Origin: Flavobacteriaceae bacterium
GTDB lineage: Bacteria > Bacteroidota > Bacteroidia > Flavobacteriales > Flavobacteriaceae
Assembly: GCA_029246125.1 (NCBI GenBank)
Contig: JAQWNZ010000006.1
Span: 1 to 32,623 of the forward strand
DNA: 32,623 bases
Direction of reading: 5' to 3'
Positions 25,311-32,478 of the stretch are shown here, piece after piece. Position 1 is the stretch's first letter. Every line of letters begins with the position of its first letter. Both the position numbers and the translations under genes were made by a program. Under the pieces are notes generated by a model that did no database searches, was not told where the DNA came from, and saw only the letters and a program-made list of their open reading frames with translations.

Positions 25311-26252
25311 ATGCTCACAAGACGTCATATTCGGATTAAAGTAATGCAATCTGCATATTCATTTTATCACAAACAGAATTTTGTATTAGAAGAAGAAATA
25401 AAATTTTTTGAAGCCAGTCTTTCCAAAACATATGATCTTTACATATCTATACTTGGGTTGATTAAATCTCTTATGGATTTTAGTATTCAGCAGTTGAAGA
25501 CACATGAAGAATTAGGAGTCCATGAAGTCAATTATCGAAATATTAAAAAATTCTCACAAAATAAAGTTTTGCTAATGATTCAGCGGCATCCAGTTTTGAA
25601 AAAAAAGTTGAAGTCTAAAAAATCAATTAATTGGGAACTTGAATTTGTTTTTTTGAAGGAACTCCTTCGTAAGATCATTGAAAATAGTTCTTTCAACGAA
25701 TACCAAAAAATATTTAATCCAACCTGGAATGAAGACTTAGAATGGTTTATAAAATCTTTTAAAATTCATATTGCCTCTTCAGATTATCTCTATGAATTTT
25801 TGGAGGATCAACATATTACTTGGATAGATGATTTACCTCTAATAAATACATTTTTATCGAAAACTTTCAAAAAGCTAATTGCGAAAAAAATTGAATTACT
25901 TCCTTTCCCTGAGTTTATAAAAAGTAATGAAGATGTCAAATTTGGAAGAGATTTATTAGAAAAAATAATTATTAATGACCAAAAATTAGAATTGGAGTTG
26001 GAAGGTAAAACACCCAATTGGGATACTGATCGAATTGCAATTTTAGATCGTGTAGTTTTAAAAATTGCTATAGCAGAATTGTTATTTTTTCCAAGCATAC
26101 CAACAAAAGTCACTATGAATGAATACTTGGAAATTGCTAAAGATTATTCTACACCAAAAAGTAATAACTTTGTAAATGGTGTTTTAGACAAATTAGTTAG
26201 AGAATTTAAAGAAGAAAATAGGCTTAACAAAAGCGGAAGAGGGTTGTTGTAA
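25311..26252 (+). CDS. nusB: Transcription antitermination factor NusB, extended form
   Basis: Component of the NusB-NusE complex that promotes rRNA antitermination. The first residues (MLTRRHIRIKVMQSAYSFY) and the C-terminal all-helical domain (DRIAILDRVVLKIAIAELLFFPSIPTKVTMNEYLEIAKDYSTPKSNNFVNGVLDKL) are classic NusB. Between them is about 150 residues of extra charged helical sequence. The total is 313 residues instead of about 140, the usual state in Bacteroidota. The C-terminus has a short basic tail. It is upstream of the DUF1573 and yajC genes, an order I recall from other flavobacteria, but the next gene has its own promoter. Confidence 0.93.
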   Translation: MLTRRHIRIKVMQSAYSFYHKQNFVLEEEIKFFEASLSKTYDLYISILGLIKSLMDFSIQQLKTHEELGVHEVNYRNIKKFSQNKVLLMIQRHPVLKKKLKSKKSINWELEFVFLKELLRKIIENSSFNEYQKIFNPTWNEDLEWFIKSFKIHIASSDYLYEFLEDQHITWIDDLPLINTFLSKTFKKLIAKKIELLPFPEFIKSNEDVKFGRDLLEKIIINDQKLELELEGKTPNWDTDRIAILDRVVLKIAIAELLFFPSIPTKVTMNEYLEIAKDYSTPKSNNFVNGVLDKLVREFKEENRLNKSGRGLL

Positions 26253-26273
26253 AAAGTTTTTTTGTTAATTTTG
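26244..26273 (+). promoter_or_regulatory. Promoter of the DUF1573 lipoprotein gene
   Basis: TTG (26244-26246), a 19-bp spacer and TAATTTTG (26266-26273) match the Bacteroidota promoter consensus. The -7 element ends 25 bp before the ATG. The -33 element lies inside the end of nusB. Confidence 0.7.
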
Positions 26274-26298
26274 AAAAACACTAATCCTAATAATAATT

Positions 26299-26805
26299 AT
26301 GAAAAAAATTTTAATATTCTGTTTTACTGTAACTTTTGTTTTTTTTACAGCATGTCAGGGGAATTCTGCTAAAAAAGTCAATAGCTCAAATGCTAACTCT
26401 TCTAGCTCCTCGGCTCCTGCAAAAAAAGCTACAGGTGGCCCAGCCATGACTTTTGATAAAACTTCTCACGATTTTGGAATTATTTCTGAAGGAGAGAAAG
26501 TAAGAACTACTTTTGCATTCACCAATACAGGCGACTCAGATCTAATAATAGTTGACGCCAGAGGCAGTTGCGGATGTACAGTACCTGAGTATCCTAAAAA
26601 TGAGCCCATAGCTCCAGGTCAATCAGGATCTATTGTAGTTAGTTTTGATTCAAGTAATAAGCCTGGTATCCAGCAAAAATCTGTAACACTATCGGCCAAT
26701 ACTTCCTCAGGAAGAGAAATGTTGAGAATTAAATCCAACGTTACCCCCGATCCAATAAAACAGAAACAAAGAGAAGCTCAAGCCAAAGCACGTCAACAAA
26801 ATTAA
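26299..26805 (+). CDS. DUF1573 domain lipoprotein
   Basis: Exported lipoprotein of 168 residues. The signal peptide ends in the lipobox FTAC (MKKILIFCFTVTFVFFTAC), followed by a Ser/Asn/Ala-rich spacer. The DUF1573 immunoglobulin-like domain takes the rest: FDKTSHDFGIISEGEKVRTTFAFTNTGDSDL, RGSCGCTVPEYPKNEPIAPGQSG. The tail is basic and Gln/Ala-rich. The SCGC cysteine pair is typical of the family. The function is unknown; related beta-domains occur in periplasmic scaffolds. It is probably co-transcribed with yajC, 11 bp downstream. Confidence 0.92.
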   Translation: MKKILIFCFTVTFVFFTACQGNSAKKVNSSNANSSSSSAPAKKATGGPAMTFDKTSHDFGIISEGEKVRTTFAFTNTGDSDLIIVDARGSCGCTVPEYPKNEPIAPGQSGSIVVSFDSSNKPGIQQKSVTLSANTSSGREMLRIKSNVTPDPIKQKQREAQAKARQQN

Positions 26806-26816
26806 AACTTCACATT

Positions 26817-27113
26817 ATGTCAGAAGGTCTTTCAGGACAATTACCTTTTTTACTTTTAATGTTAGTTGTATTTTTCTTTTTTATCATTTTACCGCAGCAA
26901 CGAAGACAAAAAAAGGAAAAAAATTTTATGCTAGATATGAAAAAAGGAGACCGAGTAATAACTAAAAGTGGAATCCATGGTAAAATCATGGAACTAAATG
27001 ATAAAGACAACACTTGTACAGTTGAAACCATGGCTGGTAAGCTTAAAATTGAACGTTCTGCTATATCACTGGAGTTGAGTTCTAAACTTAATGCCCCACA
27101 AGTAAAAAAGTAA
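26817..27113 (+). CDS. yajC: Preprotein translocase accessory subunit YajC
   Basis: Small inner-membrane partner of SecDF that assists Sec export. It has one N-terminal transmembrane helix ([20 protein letters not shown]), the basic [11 protein letters not shown] stop-transfer segment, and the conserved cytoplasmic domain [20 protein letters not shown]. Length is 98 residues, as expected. secD and secF are not in the window; SecA is encoded far away on the other strand. A strong hairpin follows the stop codon. Confidence 0.95.
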   Translation: MSEGLSGQLPFLLLMLVVFFFFIILPQQRRQKKEKNFMLDMKKGDRVITKSGIHGKIMELNDKDNTCTVETMAGKLKIERSAISLELSSKLNAPQVKK

Positions 27114-27118
27114 CTTTT

Positions 27119-27142
27119 TATCCCGTCTCTTTAGACGGGATA
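27119..27142 (+). terminator. Strong hairpin between yajC and pyrD (probable terminator or attenuator)
   Basis: TATCCCGTC-TCTTTA-GACGGGATA: nine perfect base pairs with a GC-rich core, 6 bp after the yajC stop and 9 bp before the pyrD ATG. The following sequence (TTTATTG) is only a weak T-run. It most likely ends the yajC transcript, but its position over the pyrD ribosome-binding region would also let it limit pyrD translation. Confidence 0.6.
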
Positions 27143-27151
27143 TTTATTGAA

Positions 27152-28174
27152 ATGTATAAGAAACTAGTCCAACCTTTTTTGTTCCTATTTGATCCTGAAA
27201 AGGTGCATTATTTTTCTTTTTCAATGATCAAGTGGCTCTCCTTTATTCCGGGAGCTGCCCAAATAATTAAATTTTTCTTTCAAATAAAACATCCAAAATT
27301 GGAACGAGAAGTATTTGGATTAAAGTTCCCTAATCCTGTAGGTCTTGCTGCTGGCTTTGACAAAAATGCGGTTTTATATAAACAACTCTCTAACTTTGGC
27401 TTTGGATTTATTGAGATTGGAACCCTTACTCCAAAAGCCCAAGTTGGAAATCCAAAAAAAAGACTTTTTCGGCTTAAAGACGATAAAGCGATTATAAATC
27501 GCATGGGGTTCAATAACGATGGAGTAGATAAGGTTTTAAATCGATTAAAGAAAAACACAGATGTATTGATAGGAGGGAACATTGGAAAAAATAAAAATAC
27601 ACCAAATGAAAAAGCAGTTGACGATTATGTGCAATGTTTTAATTCATTATTTAATTATGTAAATTACTTTGTTGTTAATGTAAGTTCACCCAACACACCA
27701 AATCTGAGAGCCTTGCAAGATAAGGAGCCTTTATCCCATTTACTTACTACTCTAAAATCATTAAATACTAAAAAAAGTAATCCTAAGCCCATCTTATTAA
27801 AGATTGCACCAGACCTTATAGATACTCAACTAGACGATATTATTGATATAGTCATTTCTACAAAAATAGACGGAGTGATTGCTACCAATACAACATTAAG
27901 TAGGGAAGGACTAAAATCTAAAAATAAACTTGAAACTGGCGGAATGAGCGGAAAACCGTTAAACAGAAGAAGTACAGAGGTGATACGTTACTTAAGTTCT
28001 AAAAGCAATAACGCATTTCCGATAATTGGAGTAGGGGGTATTCATTCTGCTGAAGATGCCCTTGAAAAAATTGAAGCAGGAGCTTCACTTGTTCAACTTT
28101 ATACTGGTTTTGTTTATGAAGGCCCTGCAGTTATCAAGCGGATTAACAAACTTTTGCTTAGTCAAAATAACTGA
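27152..28174 (+). CDS. pyrD: Dihydroorotate dehydrogenase, quinone-dependent (class 2)
   Basis: Fourth step of pyrimidine synthesis: oxidation of dihydroorotate to orotate with electrons passed to membrane quinone. The N-terminal helical extension typical of class 2 is present (residues about 1-50). FMN-site and family motifs are [40 protein letters not shown] and NRMGFNNDG. The catalytic serine of class 2 lies in [12 protein letters not shown]. The C-terminal phosphate-binding part is [30 protein letters not shown]. Length is 340 residues, normal. The last 17 bp overlap the convergent M42 peptidase gene. It may depend on read-through of the hairpin upstream or on a promoter I could not see. 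Confidence 0.96.
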   Translation: MYKKLVQPFLFLFDPEKVHYFSFSMIKWLSFIPGAAQIIKFFFQIKHPKLEREVFGLKFPNPVGLAAGFDKNAVLYKQLSNFGFGFIEIGTLTPKAQVGNPKKRLFRLKDDKAIINRMGFNNDGVDKVLNRLKKNTDVLIGGNIGKNKNTPNEKAVDDYVQCFNSLFNYVNYFVVNVSSPNTPNLRALQDKEPLSHLLTTLKSLNTKKSNPKPILLKIAPDLIDTQLDDIIDIVISTKIDGVIATNTTLSREGLKSKNKLETGGMSGKPLNRRSTEVIRYLSSKSNNAFPIIGVGGIHSAEDALEKIEAGASLVQLYTGFVYEGPAVIKRINKLLLSQNN

Positions 28175-29237
28175 AGCCCTTCTTAGGATCAATGAATAAG
28201 AGGCTTTCATAAATCAAACGGATTACATTTTCAACATCTTCTTTATGAACCATTTCTACGGTAGTGTGCATATAACGCAATGGAAGTGAGATAAGTGCTG
28301 AGGGAACTCCACCATTACTATAAGCAAAGGCATCAGTATCTGTACCAGTATAGCGAGATGAGGCTAAACGTTGAAAAGGAATTTTCTTTTCTTCGGCTGT
28401 TTTAAGAATATGTTCCCGTAATAAGTTGTGAACAGCTGGGGCATAAGAAATAACGGGTCCATCACCAATTTTGGTTAGACCCTCCTGTTTTTTATTAATC
28501 ATAGGAGTTGTTGTATCATGACATACATCTGTTATAATTGCAATATCAGGTTTGATAGTTTGGGTAATCATTTCAGCTCCTCGAAGACCAACCTCCTCTT
28601 GAACCGAGTTTGTAATATATAAACCAAAAGGTAGTGTTATTTTATTTTTTTTTAAAAGACGAGCTACTTGTGCAATCATAAAACCTCCTGCACGGTTGTC
28701 AATTGCACGACAAACAAACTTGTCTTTATTCAAGACTTGAAATTGATCAGGATATGTAATCACACAGCCTACATGAACCCCTAATTTTTCAACCCCCTTT
28801 TTATCCTTAGCACCAACATCAATGAAGATGTTATCCAATTTTGGAATTTCTTCTTTACCACTTTTCCGTGTGTGTATTGCAGGCCAGCCAAAGACTCCTT
28901 TAACAATGGCTTTTTTAGTATGAATGTCAACCCATTTTGAAGGTGCGATTTGATGGTCACTTCCTCCATTTCTAATCACATAAATTAATCCATCATCAGA
29001 AATATAATTGACGTACCAAGAGATTTCATCAGAATGACCTTCGATAACAACCTTAAATTTAGCATCAGGATTGATTACGCCTACAGCTGTTCCATAAGTA
29101 TCTGTGATAAAAGAATCTACATATGGTTCCAAGTATTTCATCCATATTTTTTGTCCACTACTTTCATAACCAGTAGGCGAAGCATTATTTAAATACTTTT
29201 CTAAAAATTGAATTGCTTTTTTATCTAATAAACTCAT
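28158..29237 (-). CDS. M42-family metallopeptidase (glutamyl/leucyl aminopeptidase type)
   Basis: Cytoplasmic di-metal aminopeptidase, in this family usually a large oligomeric cage that finishes peptide breakdown. Metal-site motifs are visible in order: [11 protein letters not shown] (His), AIDNRAGG (bridging Asp), the catalytic Glu pair and ligand in [20 protein letters not shown] (Asp) and the late His in [13 protein letters not shown]. Length is 359 residues. The track starts at a TTG two codons earlier; the ATG at 29237 ([12 protein letters not shown]) is preferred. A -7 promoter element lies upstream. Its 3' end overlaps pyrD by 17 bp, tail to tail. It is divergent from the DUF4294 gene, a pairing I recall from other flavobacteria. 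Confidence 0.93.
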   Translation of the reverse strand: MSLLDKKAIQFLEKYLNNASPTGYESSGQKIWMKYLEPYVDSFITDTYGTAVGVINPDAKFKVVIEGHSDEISWYVNYISDDGLIYVIRNGGSDHQIAPSKWVDIHTKKAIVKGVFGWPAIHTRKSGKEEIPKLDNIFIDVGAKDKKGVEKLGVHVGCVITYPDQFQVLNKDKFVCRAIDNRAGGFMIAQVARLLKKNKITLPFGLYITNSVQEEVGLRGAEMITQTIKPDIAIITDVCHDTTTPMINKKQEGLTKIGDGPVISYAPAVHNLLREHILKTAEEKKIPFQRLASSRYTGTDTDAFAYSNGGVPSALISLPLRYMHTTVEMVHKEDVENVIRLIYESLLFIDPKKGFSYFD

Positions 29238-29265
29238 AAACAAAGGTTAATATAATATCGATTTT

Positions 29266-29273
29266 CAAAAGTA
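29266..29273 (-). promoter_or_regulatory. Probable -7 element for the M42 peptidase gene
   Basis: TACTTTTG on the minus strand matches TAnnTTTG, 28 bp before the ATG at 29237. No TTG stands at a normal -33 distance, so the call rests on one element. Confidence 0.4.
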
Positions 29274-29372
29274 AGAATAATCCTAAAGAAAAGAGCTAGA
29301 CCCAAATAATTTGTATTTTTACAGGGCTGTTTTATATAAACTAGGATACCCTAATTTATTATTTTTACTGAA

Positions 29373-30065
29373 ATGCTGATTATACGTACTGCTTTTATTT
29401 CCATTATTTTATTTCCATTTTTTCTTTACTCTCAAGACCAAGATAGTTCTGATAATTCGGAACAGTTACTTTATAAGTTTGAAACTGATTCCATTCCCAA
29501 TTCAGGTATTCGTTTAAAAGAAGTGGTTTTATTTCAACCCCTTAGATTTAAAAGTATGAACGAATTACGCAAGTATGTCATTTTAAGAAATAGAACATTA
29601 CGTGTATATCCTTATGCTAAGTTAGCTGCTGACCGTTTGGATACTTTAACTTTACGATTAGAGGAAATTAAGAAAAGGCGTCAAAAGAAAAAATATATTA
29701 AGCGAATTGAAAAATTTATTTATGATGAATTTGAAGTTGAGCTTAAAAAACTTTCTCGTTCTCAGGGACGTATCCTAATTAAATTAGTTCACAGACAAAC
29801 TGGAGAAACCACACATGAACTAATTAAAGTATTAAGGAATGGTTGGAAGGCAATGATTTACCAAACTACTGCTTCATTATTTAAACTTTCATTAAAAGAA
29901 ATTTATGATCCTGAGATTATTTACGAAGATTTTTTGATTGAAGATATTCTTCAACGTGCCTATGGAGATGGCCTTATTGAACTTGATCCAACAGCATTGT
30001 CGTATAACTTAGACAGTCTTTATACTATTTGGAAAGAAGAAAAGAATCCATTAACAAAGGATTAG
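29373..30065 (+). CDS. DUF4294 exported protein
   Basis: Protein of 230 residues with an N-terminal signal peptide (MLIIRTAFISIILFPFFLYSQ), so periplasmic or outer-membrane associated. The body matches DUF4294, a family I know only from Bacteroidota: RVYPYAKLAADRLDTLTLRLEEIKKRRQKKKYIKR, LKKLSRSQGRILIKLVHRQTGET, then ILQRAYGDGLIELDP. The middle is strongly basic and helical. The function is unknown. It is divergent from the M42 peptidase and convergent with the MerC-domain gene. No recognisable catalytic motif is present. Confidence 0.88.
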   Translation: MLIIRTAFISIILFPFFLYSQDQDSSDNSEQLLYKFETDSIPNSGIRLKEVVLFQPLRFKSMNELRKYVILRNRTLRVYPYAKLAADRLDTLTLRLEEIKKRRQKKKYIKRIEKFIYDEFEVELKKLSRSQGRILIKLVHRQTGETTHELIKVLRNGWKAMIYQTTASLFKLSLKEIYDPEIIYEDFLIEDILQRAYGDGLIELDPTALSYNLDSLYTIWKEEKNPLTKD

Positions 30066-30082
30066 AAATTTTGATATAATGC

Positions 30083-30463
30083 TTATCTTAAAATTGAATT
30101 TTTAAAAAAATTCCAATTTAAATAATGCGCAAAACATACAAATGATGAACCTATCACTGTATTTAAAATTTCCCAAGTTTCAGTAAAATCTAGTTTTCCA
30201 ATCAAAATAAAAGCAAAACCTAGGATAGCAAAAAGTAATGGTTTTATTTTATGATGCTTTTTTTTATAACTAGGCCATAGGGAGGAAATGATAAAAAATA
30301 ATCCAAGAATTATAAAAGACCACTCTAGGTATTGATTATCTAGAAATCGTAAACTATTCAATGATGAAAATGAAAGTATAGCAGGTATACTTATGCAGTG
30401 AAAAGCACATAAAAAAGAAGATGTAGATGCAATAATATCAATAGATAAGATTTTGGTTTTCAT
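30083..30463 (-). CDS. MerC-domain membrane protein
   Basis: Small membrane protein of 126 residues with four hydrophobic helices. Near the start FLCAFHCISIPAIL carries the Cys/His pattern of MerC-domain proteins, and a second Cys-His pair stands in the last helix (SFVCFAHYLNW). The founding MerC is a mercuric ion transporter, but chromosomal Bacteroidota copies are not tied to mercury resistance and no merR, merA or merP is nearby. It is last in an operon with the phosphatase-like and NTF2-like genes (22 bp and 8 bp gaps) that starts opposite a Fur-family regulator. A role in handling a nutrient metal such as zinc or iron is therefore the better guess. Confidence 0.82.
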   Translation of the reverse strand: MKTKILSIDIIASTSSFLCAFHCISIPAILSFSSLNSLRFLDNQYLEWSFIILGLFFIISSLWPSYKKKHHKIKPLLFAILGFAFILIGKLDFTETWEILNTVIGSSFVCFAHYLNWNFFKNSILR

Positions 30464-30485
30464 TTAATTAGTTTAAGAAGTCTTG

Positions 30486-31877
30486 TTAATTTTCTTTTTT
30501 TGTTTGTGATAATTTCTTTTTTCCGGTATTAAAATCTTTGATGATTTCAGCTCGGTCGTATTCTTCACCTAATGCATTATAAGCTATGTAAGTTAATTTA
30601 TTATCAATAACATTAATAACTTGAAAAAACTGTGTTTGCTCCGCTGAACTATCTAACTTGTACCCATCTTTTGAGTAGTTATTTATTTGTTCTTTATCTA
30701 AGTAATATTGTTTTGGACCACTAACTGATGTTACATAAATGGTGCCTAAATTTTCGGATTCCTTATTTGTTGAAATTTTTGGAACATGACCACGAGCATA
30801 AGTATGGTCATGACCGTTTAGCACTAAATCAACATTATATTGATCAAATAATGGTTTCCATTTTTTACGAGCATATTTGAAATCACGTCCTGCTGCAGGT
30901 GAAAAAACCGAATGATGAGATGTAATAATATTCCATTTTGCGGTAGATGTTTTTAATTGTTGTTCTATGTAATCAGTTTGTTTTTCAAGTATGCCGTTTG
31001 AATTAAGTACAATAATCCTGATATCTTGATAATCTACAGTATAAACTGTTTCGTGTAATTTTTCATTTAACCCTTTCTCTATAGGCAATGTAAACTGAGG
31101 TCTCCATTGAATGGCTAGCTTTCTTTCGTCTACATTATTTAAAGGTTGGAATTCATGATTTCCTACTACAGGAATTGCTGTCCATTGACTATGAATAAAA
31201 CCTCCTGCTTTATACCATTGCGCCCATTCGTAATCACTGTGAGCGGTATTTATAAGGTCACCGGCATGTATAACGAATGAAGCGTTTGGGGCCTTTTGAT
31301 AAGCCATACGTAAAACGCGTGACCAATGAGATAGTATATCGTTCTGAGCATCTCCAAAATACACAAATTTAGTTGGAGCATATTCTTCTTTAGCTGTTTT
31401 AAATTGAATCCATTCGGACCAATATTTAATGCCATCTCCAACCCTGTAAGCGTAAAGTTTGTCAGGTTGAAGTTTTTGAAATACTACACTATGATAATTA
31501 ACATTTAGAGAATTATTTCCTTTGTAAAGGCCTAAATCAAACGGTTCTGTTATGGCCTTATAACGAATAGTTTTTTTAATAAAGTTTGAGTTTACAGTTG
31601 CTTCTGCAATCTGACCGACTCCATTTTTTATACTACTATCAGTTCTCCAAGTGACAGCCCTTGATGTTGCAGGGTTTCCAAGAAATGTCAATATAATCCG
31701 GTCAGGATTTTTACTTGGGATCTCCCAGTGGTTAAGTCCCTTATGATCATGACTAATTTGAGCGGAAACATATGTAAGGGTCAGATATATATAAAAACTG
31801 ATAATGCAAAGTCTTCTGAATAAGAATTTTTTAAACTTTGACACACTCAATAATGATAAATTGAAATATATTTTCAA
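30486..31877 (-). CDS. Exported purple-acid-phosphatase-like metallophosphoesterase
   Basis: Protein of 463 residues with an N-terminal membrane/signal segment (LCIISFYIYLTLTYVSAQ) and a His-rich start of the mature chain (SHDHKGLNHW). Residues about 50-160 form the fibronectin-like N-terminal domain of purple acid phosphatases (ILTFLGNPATSRAVTWRTD). The metallophosphoesterase core has YFGDAQND, VIHAGDLINT, VVGNHEFQ, ITSHHSVFS and NGHDHTYARG, all in the correct order for a two-metal site. The first GD is followed by Ala and Gln where PAPs often have a Tyr ligand slightly later, so the metal pair cannot be predicted. The product probably frees phosphate from organic esters outside the cytoplasm. 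It is the middle gene of the operon facing the Fur-family regulator. Confidence 0.9.
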   Translation of the reverse strand: MKIYFNLSLLSVSKFKKFLFRRLCIISFYIYLTLTYVSAQISHDHKGLNHWEIPSKNPDRIILTFLGNPATSRAVTWRTDSSIKNGVGQIAEATVNSNFIKKTIRYKAITEPFDLGLYKGNNSLNVNYHSVVFQKLQPDKLYAYRVGDGIKYWSEWIQFKTAKEEYAPTKFVYFGDAQNDILSHWSRVLRMAYQKAPNASFVIHAGDLINTAHSDYEWAQWYKAGGFIHSQWTAIPVVGNHEFQPLNNVDERKLAIQWRPQFTLPIEKGLNEKLHETVYTVDYQDIRIIVLNSNGILEKQTDYIEQQLKTSTAKWNIITSHHSVFSPAAGRDFKYARKKWKPLFDQYNVDLVLNGHDHTYARGHVPKISTNKESENLGTIYVTSVSGPKQYYLDKEQINNYSKDGYKLDSSAEQTQFFQVINVIDNKLTYIAYNALGEEYDRAEIIKDFNTGKKKLSQTKKEN

Positions 31878-31885
31878 AATATTAT

Positions 31886-32347
31886 TTATGGATTGTACGG
31901 AAAAGAAGAGTGGTGTAAATCAATTTTTAAACTTCCATCAACTAATTGGTAACCAAAAGTATATTCAACCTTAGCTTCATTTCCATCTAAATCAGTAAAA
32001 AAATAATTGCCCATTGCAAGAGCTCTATTTTCATCAAGGATAAAGCCGGTGTTTTCAAATCGTACATTTGTCCATGGGTTTATAGCAAAACCCTTGTCTT
32101 CAATACACGCTCTGTCATCTCCTGCTATAAAATAAGAAGTGGCTTCTGCTTTGGTTGGTCTAAATTGTTGTTCAGCACATTTTGTTGGTTTAAATAAAAC
32201 GGTACTTTTTCCAAAACAATAATGTTTATCTAAGAATTGACTTGCAAAAGTTTCACATTCGTTCCTTTTATCTTTTAAAGAACCAATTTTCACAACACCT
32301 TCACCCCATTGATTTTGGGCACCTATAACTTCTTGTTCTGTTATCAT
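31886..32347 (-). CDS. NTF2/SnoaL-like small protein
   Basis: Soluble protein of 153 residues with a cone-shaped NTF2/SnoaL-like pattern: an N-terminal helix (EQEVIGAQNQWGEGVVKIG) and then strands ending VRFENTGFILDENRALAMGNYFFTDLDGNEAKVEYTFGYQL..GSLKIDLHHSSFPY. I recall marine bacterial homologues labelled phosphoribosyl-AMP cyclohydrolase, but no HisI metal motif is present and that label should not be copied. Four cysteines lie in the first half (CETF, HYCFG, TKCAE, RACIED) and a His pair near the end (LHHSS), which could bind metal. It is the first gene of the operon opposite the Fur-family regulator, behind a promoter covered by two palindromes. The function is unknown. Confidence 0.75.
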   Translation of the reverse strand: MITEQEVIGAQNQWGEGVVKIGSLKDKRNECETFASQFLDKHYCFGKSTVLFKPTKCAEQQFRPTKAEATSYFIAGDDRACIEDKGFAINPWTNVRFENTGFILDENRALAMGNYFFTDLDGNEAKVEYTFGYQLVDGSLKIDLHHSSFPYNP

Positions 32348-32401
32348 AATATAAAATTTTTGAATTTTAAAATAATAGTTTAGTAAGACAAAATCTTAAC
32401 T

Positions 32402-32409
32402 TATATTTG
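32402..32409 (+). promoter_or_regulatory. Possible -7 element for the Fur-family gene
   Basis: TATATTTG matches the TAnnTTTG consensus and points right, about 70 bp before the Fur-family ATG. No TTG is seen at the -33 distance. Together with CAAATATA at 32427-32434 it forms a 9-bp perfect inverted repeat (TTATATTTG/CAAATATAA). Confidence 0.4.
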
Positions 32410-32414
32410 TATAC

Positions 32415-32427
32415 GCTACTAAGTTGC
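32415..32427. promoter_or_regulatory. Palindromic operator candidate 1
   Basis: GCTACT-A-AGTTGC is a 6-1-6 palindrome with one mismatch to GCAACTnAGTTGC. It is centred on the predicted start of the leftward transcript and touches its -7 element. The size and symmetry fit a Fur-family box; the assignment is inference. Confidence 0.5.
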
Positions 32428-32456
32428 AAATATAAAAATTTAACATCTTTTAGCAA
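32427..32456 (-). promoter_or_regulatory. Promoter of the NTF2-like/phosphatase/MerC operon (TTG-N19-TATATTTG)
   Basis: On the minus strand TTG (32456-32454), 19 bp, and TATATTTG (32434-32427) match the Bacteroidota consensus exactly, about 80 bp before the NTF2-like ATG. Each element overlaps one of the two palindromes, so a bound repressor would cover the whole promoter. Confidence 0.7.
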
Positions 32457-32465
32457 CTTAGTTAA
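32453..32465. promoter_or_regulatory. Palindromic operator candidate 2
   Basis: GCAACT-T-AGTTAA: one perfect half-site and a second half matching four of six positions of GCAACTnAGTTGC. It overlaps the -33 TTG of the leftward promoter and is centred 38 bp from candidate 1. The ten-base outer arms of the two sites (ACTAAGTTGC and GCAACTTAGT) are exact reverse complements. Confidence 0.5.
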
Positions 32466-32478
32466 TCAAAAATTGAAA

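Noticed and set aside
30083-30463. Mercury resistance (mer) operon
   Set aside because: Only a MerC-like domain is present; merR, merA, merT and merP are absent and the context is a Fur-family regulator.
31886-32347. Annotation of the NTF2-like protein as phosphoribosyl-AMP cyclohydrolase (HisI)
   Set aside because: None of the HisI metal or substrate motifs is present; the strand pattern fits an NTF2/SnoaL-like fold, and no his genes are nearby.
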